A stretch of DNA of 64,000 nt from Natronoflexus pectinivorans (lineage in GTDB: Bacteria; Bacteroidota; Bacteroidia; Bacteroidales; Marinilabiliaceae): NCBI RefSeq assembly GCF_004345615.1, contig NZ_SLWK01000006.1, positions 124,001 through 188,000 of the forward strand, written 5' to 3'. A model generated the notes under the pieces. The model did not search any database. It was not told the origin of the DNA and saw nothing but the letters and a program-made list of their open reading frames with translations. Each line of letters begins with the position of its first letter. Positions within the stretch are counted from its first letter, which is position 1. The position numbers were made by a program, and so were the translations under genes. Positions 25,652-33,680 of this stretch are shown here, piece after piece.

Positions 25652-25735
25652 ATAGATCGTTAGACTTTTCCCGAGACATTCGGGATTAGATGTTAGATAC
25701 AGTTAAGATTCTTATCATCATCTGATTGGGTAGTG
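25652..25735 (+). repeat. Dispersed repeat, copy 1 (partner at 37242-37323)
   Basis: Around the palindrome TCCCGA-GACAT-TCGGGA (25669-25685) this segment aligns with the reverse complement of 37242-37323: AATAGATYGTTAG before it, TTAGA-AC after it, and ATCATCTGAT near the end. Similarity is roughly three quarters by eye, with a small gap. It lies in the unusual 233-bp space between sufB and sufC. Confidence 0.6.
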
Positions 25736-25812
25736 CTACGGCAAACTCATAAACATCAGATAGTTAGGTGAATAAAAAATATTAACGAACTATTCTTATT
25801 TGTCATATCAGG

Positions 25813-27261
25813 TTATCCTACGCTACCTTCAAGGCTTATCTGAAGAAGTTTTTGTGCCTCAACAGCAAATTCCATGGGCAGCTGGTTGATAACCTCTTTC
25901 ACGTATCCATTCACAATCAAACCGACGGCATTTTCTGTATCTATCCCTCGTTGGTTGCAATAGAATATCTGGTCTTCACCAATTTTTGAAGTGGTGGCTT
26001 CATGCTCTACTTTAGCGGAGTTGTTATTAATTTCCAGGTATGGAAATGTGTGCGCCCCGCATTTATCTCCGAGCAACAAGGAGTCGCATTGGGAGAAATT
26101 TCTGGCATTTTCTGCTCTTTTTGAAACTTTCACCAGTCCCCTGTAACTGTTTTGGCTGAATCCGGCAGAAATTCCTTTTGATACAATAAGACTTCGGGTA
26201 TTTTTTCCGAGGTGAATCATTTTTGTACCGGTGTCGGCCTGCTGGTAATTGTTTGTGAGCGCTACAGAGTAAAACTCTCCAACTGTATGATCGCCCATGA
26301 GCACACAACTCGGGTATTTCCATGTGATGGCAGAGCCTGTTTCCACCTGTGTCCATGAAATTTTGGAGTAATCACCTTTGCAAATTCCGCGCTTTGTTAC
26401 GAAGTTGAAAATTCCGCCTTTGCCATTTTTGTCACCGGGGTACCAGTTTTGAACTGTGGAGTATTTTACCTCGGCACGGTCTAAAGCCACAATTTCCACC
26501 ACAGCAGCATGAAGCTGGTTCTCGTCGCGCATTGGAGCTGTACATCCTTCCAGATAACTCACATAACTGTCGTCTTCGGCCACAATCAAAGTTCGCTCAA
26601 ACTGCCCGGTATTCATCGCATTGATGCGGAAGTATGAGGAAAGTTCCATGGGACAACGCACTCCTTTAGGGATAAAAACGAACGACCCGTCGCTGAAAAC
26701 GGCTGAATTGAGAGCCGCGAAAAAGTTATCGCCGGGAGGAACCACCGAACCTAGATGTTTTTTTACCAAATCGGGATACTCCTGAATGGCTTCTGATATG
26801 CTGCAAAATATAATTCCTTTTTCAGCAAGCGTTTCTCTGAATGTTGTTTTCACCGAAACACTGTCGATGATTGCATCCACTGCAACGCCTGCAAGCACTT
26901 TTTGCTCGTCCAGGGGAATTCCCAGCTTGTCAAAGGTTGCCCTTAGTTCGGGATCTACTTCATCCATGCTTTCAAGTTGCGGTTTTTTCTTAGGTGCCGC
27001 ATAGTAGATCATATCTTGAAAATCGATGGGTGGAATTTTGAGATGCGCCCAGTCGGGAGATTCCATTTTAAGCCAGTTTCTGTAAGCCTCAAGCCTGAAT
27101 TCAAGCATGAATTCAGGCTCTTTTTTTCTTCTGGAAATCTCTTTTATGACCTCCTCATCCAGCCCTTTGGGAAGCATGTCCATTTCTATATCGGTATGAA
27201 AGCCATACTGATACTCCCTGTTGGTTACTTCTTCTAGTAATTTATCCTGTTCTGTTGCCAT
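25813..27261 (-). CDS. sufB: Fe-S assembly scaffold subunit SufB
   Basis: SufB is the main scaffold where the Fe-S cluster forms, with SufC and SufD. I place the start at ATG 27261, giving [21 protein letters not shown], the normal family N-terminus; a longer frame from 27324 adds 21 unconserved residues. The resulting 482 residues match the family length. Motifs include [61 protein letters not shown]-like [12 protein letters not shown], and [11 protein letters not shown], all typical. It is the first gene of the suf cluster. Confidence 0.96.
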   Translation of the reverse strand: MATEQDKLLEEVTNREYQYGFHTDIEMDMLPKGLDEEVIKEISRRKKEPEFMLEFRLEAYRNWLKMESPDWAHLKIPPIDFQDMIYYAAPKKKPQLESMDEVDPELRATFDKLGIPLDEQKVLAGVAVDAIIDSVSVKTTFRETLAEKGIIFCSISEAIQEYPDLVKKHLGSVVPPGDNFFAALNSAVFSDGSFVFIPKGVRCPMELSSYFRINAMNTGQFERTLIVAEDDSYVSYLEGCTAPMRDENQLHAAVVEIVALDRAEVKYSTVQNWYPGDKNGKGGIFNFVTKRGICKGDYSKISWTQVETGSAITWKYPSCVLMGDHTVGEFYSVALTNNYQQADTGTKMIHLGKNTRSLIVSKGISAGFSQNSYRGLVKVSKRAENARNFSQCDSLLLGDKCGAHTFPYLEINNNSAKVEHEATTSKIGEDQIFYCNQRGIDTENAVGLIVNGYVKEVINQLPMEFAVEAQKLLQISLEGSVG

Positions 27262-27432
27262 AATGCACTCTAAAATTGTTTGTTTAAATCGGATTTCCGG
27301 CATTTCCCAATCCCGGTTAACCATATTTTTCCTGCTAATGTTGTTTTGCAGGATCCCATTATATGTACCCTTATATTTGTATGAACAACCTTGCTCATAA
27401 AGGGTTCAATGTAAATTTATTAAATAGACATT

Positions 27433-27459
27433 AATAATATAAACATGGTTTATATTATT
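27433..27459. promoter_or_regulatory. Perfect 27-bp palindrome upstream of sufB (candidate operator)
   Basis: AATAATATAAAC and its exact reverse complement are separated by ATG. The site lies about 170 bp upstream of the sufB ATG and downstream, in the transcription sense, of the candidate -7 boxes, so a bound dimeric repressor would block transcription. The regulator is unknown. Confidence 0.5.
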
Positions 27460-27609
27460 GTAGATTTATAATTTGCTTTTTCTTGATGCTTATTTAAGGA
27501 AGGGGTAATTCCGCTTCAAATTTACAAAACTATTTAGATTAATTAAACTTAAAGATGTTAATGCTTGTCACGTAGTATATTGAATTGTTATGGAACGAGC
27601 TTGCTCATA

Positions 27610-27633
27610 AGATTTAGCGTAAATGCTAAATCT
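27610..27633. repeat. Small inverted repeat in the suf upstream region
   Basis: AGATTTAGC (27610-27618) and GCTAAATCT (27625-27633) form a 9-bp perfect stem with a 6-nt loop. It immediately follows the second CTTGCTCATAA copy. Confidence 0.4.
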
Positions 27634-27875
27634 ATTTAAAAAAGACAAAATTATCCGATATTAATTATTTCATGAGTTTATAATCTCATTTGATATTGGA
27701 TGTCTAAATTTTATTTTTGGTGTGAAATTCATTTTGTTAAAAGTAGAGGCGTTAGCCCTGGCATCTTACTGCATAAAATAACTCGGGGCTCGTTTCATCA
27801 CAATTGTAGGTTGATATATGGTTAATCACAAACATTTTCGATATTTTTATTTGAATATTTATTCTGACATAAGCT

Positions 27876-28703
27876 ATGGAAAACTCCAATATGACACTAA
27901 AACAAAGGTTGTACCGAATTATTTTTGAATCGGACACTTATACCGGACGGATGTTTGATGTGTGGTTGCTGGTTTTTATAGTGTTGAGTATAGCAGTTGT
28001 GATGCTGGAAAGCATGCCTGCTGTAAGAGAATTATACCACTCCAAACTGATCAGTTTGGAATGGTTCTTCACCTTCATATTTACCATAGAGTATTTTACA
28101 CGGATATATTGTGCTCCCAATCGAAAGAAGTATCTGTTTAGCTTTTTGGGAGTTGTCGATTTTTTGGCTATTATTCCTACTTACATTGCATTTACTTTTC
28201 CGGATGCACAAACATTTATAGTTATACGGGCGATACGTTTGCTTCGTGTTTACCGGATTTTAAAGCTATACCATTTTGTGAGAGCCGGGAATCTCTTGTT
28301 GCTGGCCATTCGCCGAAGTCTTCGTAAGATATTTATCTTTATGATGTTTATACTGATTCTGGTGGTGATGCTCGGCAGCATTATGTATGTGGTGGAAGAT
28401 GGGAAAAATGGATTTTACAGCATTCCACTGAGTATATACTGGGCTGTTATTACGCTGACTACAGTTGGTTATGGCGACATTGTGCCGGTAACTGCTCTTG
28501 GTAAGTTTTTGGCAACTTTTATTATGTTGTTGGGGTATAGCATCATCGCAATCCCAACAGGGATTGTTTCGGTTGAGATGTCCAGAACATTCAGAGATAG
28601 AACCGAGAGTGATAAAGAATGTCATGGGTGTGGAGAACCCAATCACACCCCCACCGCAAATTTTTGTCGAATTTGCGGTGCGAGATTGGATCATATTTCG
28701 TGA
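27876..28703 (+). CDS. Voltage-gated potassium channel subunit with C-terminal zinc ribbon
   Basis: The 275-residue protein has six membrane segments (about 25-240) of the Kv/KvAP type. S4 carries regularly spaced Arg (RAIRLLRVYRILK, about 115-128), and the pore has the selectivity filter TVGYGD (196-201). After S6 comes a zinc ribbon with C249, C252, C264 and C267 (two CxxC pairs), facing the cytoplasm. Function: voltage-dependent K+ flux across the inner membrane; the zinc ribbon may sense metal or redox state or bind a partner (inference). It stands alone, convergent with the DUF308 gene 11 bp away. Confidence 0.93.
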   Translation: MENSNMTLKQRLYRIIFESDTYTGRMFDVWLLVFIVLSIAVVMLESMPAVRELYHSKLISLEWFFTFIFTIEYFTRIYCAPNRKKYLFSFLGVVDFLAIIPTYIAFTFPDAQTFIVIRAIRLLRVYRILKLYHFVRAGNLLLLAIRRSLRKIFIFMMFILILVVMLGSIMYVVEDGKNGFYSIPLSIYWAVITLTTVGYGDIVPVTALGKFLATFIMLLGYSIIAIPTGIVSVEMSRTFRDRTESDKECHGCGEPNHTPTANFCRICGARLDHIS

Positions 28704-28714
28704 TTTTTCGGGTG

Positions 28715-29236
28715 TTATTTTTTTCTGTTAATCAATAGCATTGAAATACCATAAACCAGCGAGTAAATTCCAATGAATACGACAATCATTCGAGAGCTTT
28801 CGAAAGGATTAAATATCAGAACTGCACCCATTATAAGCGACAATATTCCGAAGAGAAGACTCAGTTTTCCGGTAAAACCGGCTTTGGAGATTTTGTAGAA
28901 ACTCCAAATAAAAATGGCGCCAATCAAAATGGCCCATATTCCAATGATGGTAACAAATAGTGCGGCTGCGGTTTCAGGCTGGATGAGAATTAAGATCCCC
29001 AGAAGGGCAGCAATGATGCCTTCTGTAAGTTTCCTTTTGTAGCTGTAACCGGTGTCTCTCACTTTAAGTGCACTTGCAATGGTAGTTGCACCTCCCAGCA
29101 GGACTGCAATACCAAAAATCAAGGCAAAGGTTACAATGGTAAGTGTAGGAAAAAGTAAGAGGATTAATCCAAACAGCATAGCAATGATTCCGGTTAGCAG
29201 TGATGGCTTTTTTTGTTGTATAATGATTCGTGTCAT
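28715..29236 (-). CDS. HdeD/DUF308-family membrane protein
   Basis: The 173-residue protein is mostly hydrophobic, with six short transmembrane helices arranged in pairs. The recurring GIW/GI--LI-G--FI pattern (for example IIGIWAILIGAIF and FIGIYSLVYGIS) is typical of DUF308, the family of HdeD. In enterobacteria HdeD relates to acid resistance; a role elsewhere is not proven. It is convergent with the potassium channel and stands 74 bp downstream of the amylase stop on the same strand. Confidence 0.85.
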   Translation of the reverse strand: MTRIIIQQKKPSLLTGIIAMLFGLILLLFPTLTIVTFALIFGIAVLLGGATTIASALKVRDTGYSYKRKLTEGIIAALLGILILIQPETAAALFVTIIGIWAILIGAIFIWSFYKISKAGFTGKLSLLFGILSLIMGAVLIFNPFESSRMIVVFIGIYSLVYGISMLLINRKK

Positions 29237-29310
29237 AAATTAGTATCTTTGGTTGTATCAGTAAGACAGATAGTTAAGTACACGTAATTGAGGGTAGGGT
29301 GTAAGGTGTG

Positions 29311-30792
29311 TTATGTTTTTTTTGGTATCCAGACGGAGACAGAACCTGCTTTGCAATGAAATTCGCCCCAGCCATCATGGTTGGTGGTTACCGGCTCTTT
29401 AATATGTTCGGTAATGTCGGTGTAAGTAGTATCGGGGTGATCGGTTTGCATCATTTTGTGTCCGTCTTCACCATTACTAATAACCACTGCCATACCTTTA
29501 CCGCTGTCGCCGTTCCCGGTTCTGGACCACCCAACGCAGTTGGGATGGTCAAAATAATCGTACTGCTCGCTATATGCATGCTCTTTTCGAACTTCCAAAA
29601 ATTTATCGATGAGCCAGCGATGGCTATCCATCCAAATTTCATATTCATTCCCATCGCGACCTTTATCCTTATAATGCGCTCCGTAGTAGTCGGCTGAAAA
29701 AATGCAGGGATACCCGTCTTTTCGAAGGAGAATCAGAGCATAGGCCAGCGGCTTAAACCAGGCTTCCACCACCGACTCCAGTGATTGTAAAGGTTGCGAA
29801 TCATGGTTGCTCACCAATGTAACTGCCAGCATCGGATGTGATGCGACCAATGTGTTTTCAAATATTTTAGTGAGGTCAAAATCTTTCCCCTGTTTACTGG
29901 CTGCGGCAAAGTTGTAATGAAGTGAAACATCGAAAAGCATCATGGCTCCATCGGTTTCTTCAAGAAAGTTATGTAGAGCTTCACTTTCGCCTGACCAGTA
30001 TTCGCCTACGGCAAATAATTTTTTCCCGGCATTTTTCTTAACATGTTTAAGCCATTCAAGAAAAAAGAATGAATTAACGTGTTTAACGGCATCGAACCTG
30101 AATCCGTCGACCCCTGTGGTCTTGAGATACCAATCTCCCCAGTAAAAAAGCTCTTTTTTTACATCGGGGTTATTGATGTCGAGGTTGCATCCCATCAGGT
30201 AATCGAAATTTCCTTTTTCCAAATCCACACTATCGTCAAAGGTTTTTCCTTCAAACAACCATACGGCATCCTGGTGTTTGTCAAATGCATTATAATCGGC
30301 CGAATTAAAGTGCCACCAATGCCATTTTAGTTCTGAGTACTTGCCTTTTCTGCCCGGGAATGAGAAGTGTGTCCAGGCTTTGATGGGTTGTGTTTCCCCT
30401 AACGGCTCATGTCGGTTGTCCGGTTTATATGGGGTGGCATTGAACTCTTCCTGATGGTCGGCGCCTAATTTGTGATTAAATACAATGTCGGCATAAACAT
30501 GTATGCCCGATGTTTGTGCATCTTTAATGGCTTTTATGTACTCCTCCTTAGTGCCATATTTAGTTCTGATGGAGCCTTTCTGGTCAAACTCGCCCAGATC
30601 AAAAAGATCATAAACCCCATATCCCACGTCGTTATTACCACCAATACCTTTATATGCAGGAGGCAGCCATACCGCTGTGATGCCTGCTTTGGCAAGTTCT
30701 TTCGCTTGTTGGGAGAGACTGCTCCACAGTTTTCCATCGTCCGGTGTGTACCAATGAAAAAACTGCATCATTACGCCAATGTATTCAGCCAT
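29311..30792 (-). CDS. Cytoplasmic alpha-amylase (GH13)
   Basis: The 493-residue protein is a GH13_5-like alpha-amylase: it opens with MMQFFHWYTPDDGKLW and has DIVFNHKLGAD (region I), nucleophile Asp in DGFRFDAVKHVN, acid/base Glu in FAVGEYWSGE, and the third Asp in LVSNHDSQPLQ. No signal peptide is present, so it acts in the cytoplasm on glycogen or imported dextrins, complementing the glycogen cluster 13 kb away. The small helical protein gene ends 2 nt before its start codon, so the two are co-transcribed. Confidence 0.95.
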   Translation of the reverse strand: MAEYIGVMMQFFHWYTPDDGKLWSSLSQQAKELAKAGITAVWLPPAYKGIGGNNDVGYGVYDLFDLGEFDQKGSIRTKYGTKEEYIKAIKDAQTSGIHVYADIVFNHKLGADHQEEFNATPYKPDNRHEPLGETQPIKAWTHFSFPGRKGKYSELKWHWWHFNSADYNAFDKHQDAVWLFEGKTFDDSVDLEKGNFDYLMGCNLDINNPDVKKELFYWGDWYLKTTGVDGFRFDAVKHVNSFFFLEWLKHVKKNAGKKLFAVGEYWSGESEALHNFLEETDGAMMLFDVSLHYNFAAASKQGKDFDLTKIFENTLVASHPMLAVTLVSNHDSQPLQSLESVVEAWFKPLAYALILLRKDGYPCIFSADYYGAHYKDKGRDGNEYEIWMDSHRWLIDKFLEVRKEHAYSEQYDYFDHPNCVGWSRTGNGDSGKGMAVVISNGEDGHKMMQTDHPDTTYTDITEHIKEPVTTNHDGWGEFHCKAGSVSVWIPKKT

Positions 30793-30794
30793 AA

Positions 30795-31079
30795 TTATTT
30801 AAAGAATGAAGTCAGTTTGCTAAAGCCTTCCTTAAAAGAGTCCATGCTGCTGTCAAATACTTCTTTGAACTCTTCCCACTTCTCATCAGAACTGGCCATC
30901 GCCTCATTGTATTTTGCCTGAAGTTCTTCTTTTTTTAGCTTAAGCTTTCCTAATATGGTATCATATTCAGCTTTGACTTCTTCCTTGGCCATCTCTTTTT
31001 TTGCTTCATATTCACCTATTTTTTCGAATGCTTCTTCCAGGCTCTTCAATGCTTTTTGTTTGAATTCTTCACGTTCCAT
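30795..31079 (-). CDS. Small charged helical protein, function unknown
   Basis: The 94-residue protein is Lys/Glu-rich and predicted to be almost entirely helical, with heptad-like patterns (AKKEMAKEEVKAEYD, LKLKKEELQAKYNEA), and a hydrophobic C-terminal tip (FSKLTSFFK). There is no signal peptide or Cys. It resembles small stress-related coiled-coil proteins in cyanobacteria and Bacteroidota only in composition. It leads the amylase gene with a 2-nt gap, and is divergent from the HD phosphohydrolase across a perfect palindrome. Confidence 0.75.
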   Translation of the reverse strand: MEREEFKQKALKSLEEAFEKIGEYEAKKEMAKEEVKAEYDTILGKLKLKKEELQAKYNEAMASSDEKWEEFKEVFDSSMDSFKEGFSKLTSFFK

Positions 31080-31198
31080 ATCTTTTTGTTTATAGGTTAA
31101 TGTTCTTTGTAATATACAAAAATTAATTAGAAGATTAAAATATGAAGGTCATGTGTTCTGTTTTATTTGAAAAATCTGTAAAACCAGACTTATATGGG

Positions 31199-31206
31199 TT
31201 ATCTTT
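31199..31206 (+). promoter_or_regulatory. Possible -7 element of the HD phosphohydrolase gene
   Basis: TATCTTTG fits TAnnTTTG and sits at the left edge of the 34-bp palindrome. No -33 element at the usual spacing is seen. Confidence 0.3.
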
Positions 31207-31234
31207 GCAAATTACTTACGTAATTTGCAAAGAT
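31201..31234. promoter_or_regulatory. Perfect 15-bp inverted repeat in a divergent promoter region
   Basis: ATCTTTGCAAATTAC (31201-31215) and its exact reverse complement (31220-31234) flank TTAC. It lies 19 bp before the TTG start of the HD gene and about 120 bp from the start of the minus-strand helical protein. It overlaps a candidate -7 box, so it may be an operator, or a leader RNA hairpin. Confidence 0.55.
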
Positions 31235-31252
31235 TTTTAAGACCTGTTTAGC

Positions 31253-32494
31253 TTGAGAACAACCAATAAAAAGAAAATCATCAACGATCCTGTTCACGGG
31301 TTTATCTCAATCCCGACCGAATTGCTGTATGATTTAATGGAACATCCCTATTTACAGCGTCTCCGCTGGATAAAACAACTTGGAATGACACCTTTGGTTT
31401 ATCCCGGAGCTACTCATACGCGCTTTCAGCATACCATTGGTTGCATGCACTTAATGAGTGCAGCAGTTGAAACCTTGCGACAAAAGGGACATGAAATAAC
31501 GGATGAAGAATCGGAGGCTGTTCATGCGGCCATTTTGATGCACGATTTGGGTCATGGTCCGTTTTCGCATGTTTTGGAGTCAACTTTGGTGCAGGGTGTT
31601 CACCATGAAGAGATATCGCTTCTTTTTATGGAACGACTGAACGATGACTTTGGCGGTCGTTTATCCATGGCCATTGATATTTTTACAAACCGGTACAAAA
31701 AGCACTTTCTTCATCAGCTGGTCAGTAGTCAATTGGATATGGACAGACTTGATTATCTTCGCCGCGACAGTTTTTACACAGGCGTTTCGGAGGGAGTGGT
31801 TAGTTCCGACCGTATAATCAAAATGTTACAAGTGCACGATGATCAGTTGGCCGTGGAAGCGAAAGGGATTTATTCGATTGAAAAATTTCTAATTGCCCGC
31901 CGTTTGATGTACTGGCAGGTTTACCTTCATAAAACTGCTTTGGTTGCAGAGAAAATGTTGACCAACATCTTTCGTCGTGCCAGAGAGTTGGCCAATTCGG
32001 GGAACCTTTCTGAAACACTCCCCAATATTGCTTTTTTTCTGACGAATAAGGTTTCCATAGAGGACTTCAGAAGAGATGATGAGGTGCTTACCAGGTTTGC
32101 CATGCTTGATGACAGCGACATCATGACGGTACTCAAAACCTGGGCGCAATGTGGCGATAAAGTTTTGTCATCTCTTTCCAGGGGGCTTCTGAACCGCAAT
32201 TTGCTGGCTATCGAGATTCAGGATAACCCATTTGACGCTTCGCGGGTAAGTGAGTTAAAAATGAGACTGCAAAAAGAGATGTACCTTTCAGATATTCATG
32301 AAGCCGGCTATTTTGTTTTTACCGGTGCGATTTCGAACAATGCTTACAGCATTTTGGACGATAAAATCAATATTCTTTATCGCGAAGGTTTTGTAAAAGA
32401 TATTTCGGATGCTTCCGATGTGCTGGATTTAACTGTTTTGGGAAAAACCGTTAAAAAAGAGATACTCTGTTATCCCAAAGCAATACGTGGTTAA
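31253..32494 (+). CDS. HD-domain phosphohydrolase (dGTPase-like)
   Basis: The 413-residue protein has the HD superfamily metal-binding set: HTRFQHTIGCMHLM, then HDLGHGPFSHVLE with the HD pair, and a later Asp in SSQLDMDRLDYLRRD. This arrangement is typical of the dGTP triphosphohydrolase/SAMHD1-like group in Bacteroidota; the substrate (dNTP or other nucleotide) is not certain. The only usable start in frame after the upstream stop (31238-31240) is TTG at 31253, giving a short lead before IINDPVHGFISIP, where the family alignment begins. LpxD follows 54 bp later. Confidence 0.9.
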   Translation: MRTTNKKKIINDPVHGFISIPTELLYDLMEHPYLQRLRWIKQLGMTPLVYPGATHTRFQHTIGCMHLMSAAVETLRQKGHEITDEESEAVHAAILMHDLGHGPFSHVLESTLVQGVHHEEISLLFMERLNDDFGGRLSMAIDIFTNRYKKHFLHQLVSSQLDMDRLDYLRRDSFYTGVSEGVVSSDRIIKMLQVHDDQLAVEAKGIYSIEKFLIARRLMYWQVYLHKTALVAEKMLTNIFRRARELANSGNLSETLPNIAFFLTNKVSIEDFRRDDEVLTRFAMLDDSDIMTVLKTWAQCGDKVLSSLSRGLLNRNLLAIEIQDNPFDASRVSELKMRLQKEMYLSDIHEAGYFVFTGAISNNAYSILDDKINILYREGFVKDISDASDVLDLTVLGKTVKKEILCYPKAIRG

Positions 32495-32548
32495 ATATTC
32501 TTTTTTTACCTGATATATTTTTGTAGTTTTGCAGGAAATTTTTTTCTA

Positions 32549-33574
32549 ATGGAATTTACTGCTCAACAGATAGCTCAATTAATTCAGGGAGAGGTGGAAG
32601 GCAATCCTGATGCCATTGTACGGGATGTTTCCAAAATAGAAGAGGGAAAGCCTGAAACCCTTACATTTCTTGCCAATCCTAAATACACGCATCATATTTA
32701 TAACACCGAAGCATCGGTGGTGATTGTAAATAAAACCTTTATGGCCGAAAAGCCTGTAAAGGCGACTCTTATAAAAGTTGATGATGCTTACCGGGCTTTA
32801 GCCAAACTGCTGCAGATGTATCAGGAGTCGTTACCCAAAAAGAGCGGTATTGAACAACCATCTTTTATTGACGGGTCTGCTCAATTGGGGGATTTTGTGT
32901 ATGTGGGAGCTTTTAGCTATATTGGAGAGAACGCGAAAATTGCAGATAAAGTACAGATTTATCCACAGGTTTACGTAGGAGATGGCGTTCAAATTGGAGA
33001 AAACACCATCATCTATCCGGGAGCCAGAATCTACAAGGGTTGTCGTATAGGAGCCAATTGCGTAATTCATTCAGGCGCTGTAATTGGTTCGGATGGCTTT
33101 GGCTTTGCACCGGGTGCCGATGGAAAATTTGAGAAAATCCCCCAAGTGGGAATAGTTGTTTTAGAAGATTATGTGGAGATTGGTTCCAATACCACGATCG
33201 ACCGTGCGACCATGGGCGAAACCATCATCAGTGAAGGAACTAAATTGGACAACCTGATACAGGTTGCCCATAACGTTGAGATTGGTAAAAACAGTGTTTT
33301 GGCTGCCCAAACCGGAATTGCAGGCAGTACAAAAATTGGTAATAACGTTATGTTTGGCGGTCAAGTAGGGATTTCCGGGCACCTGAAAATTGCCGATGGT
33401 GTAAAACTTGCTGCTCAAACAGGAGTTAGTAAGAGCATCACAAAAGCCAACGCCACCCAAATGGGGTCACCATCAATGGATGCCATGCAGTACAACAAAG
33501 CTTACGTTGTATTCAGGAATTTGCCTGATTTACGGCAAAGAGTTGATGCCATTGAAAAGGGAGAGAAGAAGTAA
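32549..33574 (+). CDS. lpxD: UDP-3-O-acylglucosamine N-acyltransferase
   Basis: LpxD adds the second 3-hydroxyacyl chain to UDP-glucosamine in lipid A synthesis. The 341-residue protein has an N-terminal UDP-binding domain (1 to about 100), a left-handed parallel beta helix of hexapeptide repeats (about 105-310) with the catalytic His segment in [11 protein letters not shown], and a C-terminal helix. The length is normal. TAGTTTTG at 32524-32531 could be a -7 box of its own promoter. lpxC-fabZ and lpxA follow on the same strand. Confidence 0.96.
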   Translation: MEFTAQQIAQLIQGEVEGNPDAIVRDVSKIEEGKPETLTFLANPKYTHHIYNTEASVVIVNKTFMAEKPVKATLIKVDDAYRALAKLLQMYQESLPKKSGIEQPSFIDGSAQLGDFVYVGAFSYIGENAKIADKVQIYPQVYVGDGVQIGENTIIYPGARIYKGCRIGANCVIHSGAVIGSDGFGFAPGADGKFEKIPQVGIVVLEDYVEIGSNTTIDRATMGETIISEGTKLDNLIQVAHNVEIGKNSVLAAQTGIAGSTKIGNNVMFGGQVGISGHLKIADGVKLAAQTGVSKSITKANATQMGSPSMDAMQYNKAYVVFRNLPDLRQRVDAIEKGEKK

Positions 33575-33680
33575 TTCATTAGGAGATTCATGAAACCTCG
33601 AATATTATTCCTATAGCACACCACTCATGACCCACTATTATGGTTTCAAATTTTGAGAAAAGCACAAAACTTAATTCATA

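Larger units (their letters stand above)
27262..27875. other. Divergent intergenic region sufB / potassium channel
   Basis: About 614 bp without a recognised gene. It contains a perfect 27-bp palindrome (27433-27459), a 9-bp-arm hairpin (27610-27633), and two related 20-bp segments ending CTTGCTCATAA at 27390-27400 and 27600-27610. On the minus strand TAGTTTTG (27532-27525) and TAAATTTG (27524-27517) fit the -7 consensus for a sufB promoter, but no -33 element is convincing. The region probably holds regulatory sites of the suf cluster. Confidence 0.55.

Noticed and set aside
27262-27324. Upstream extension of SufB by 21 residues
   Set aside because: The ATG at 27261 begins the family-typical N-terminus; the extension has no conserved character.
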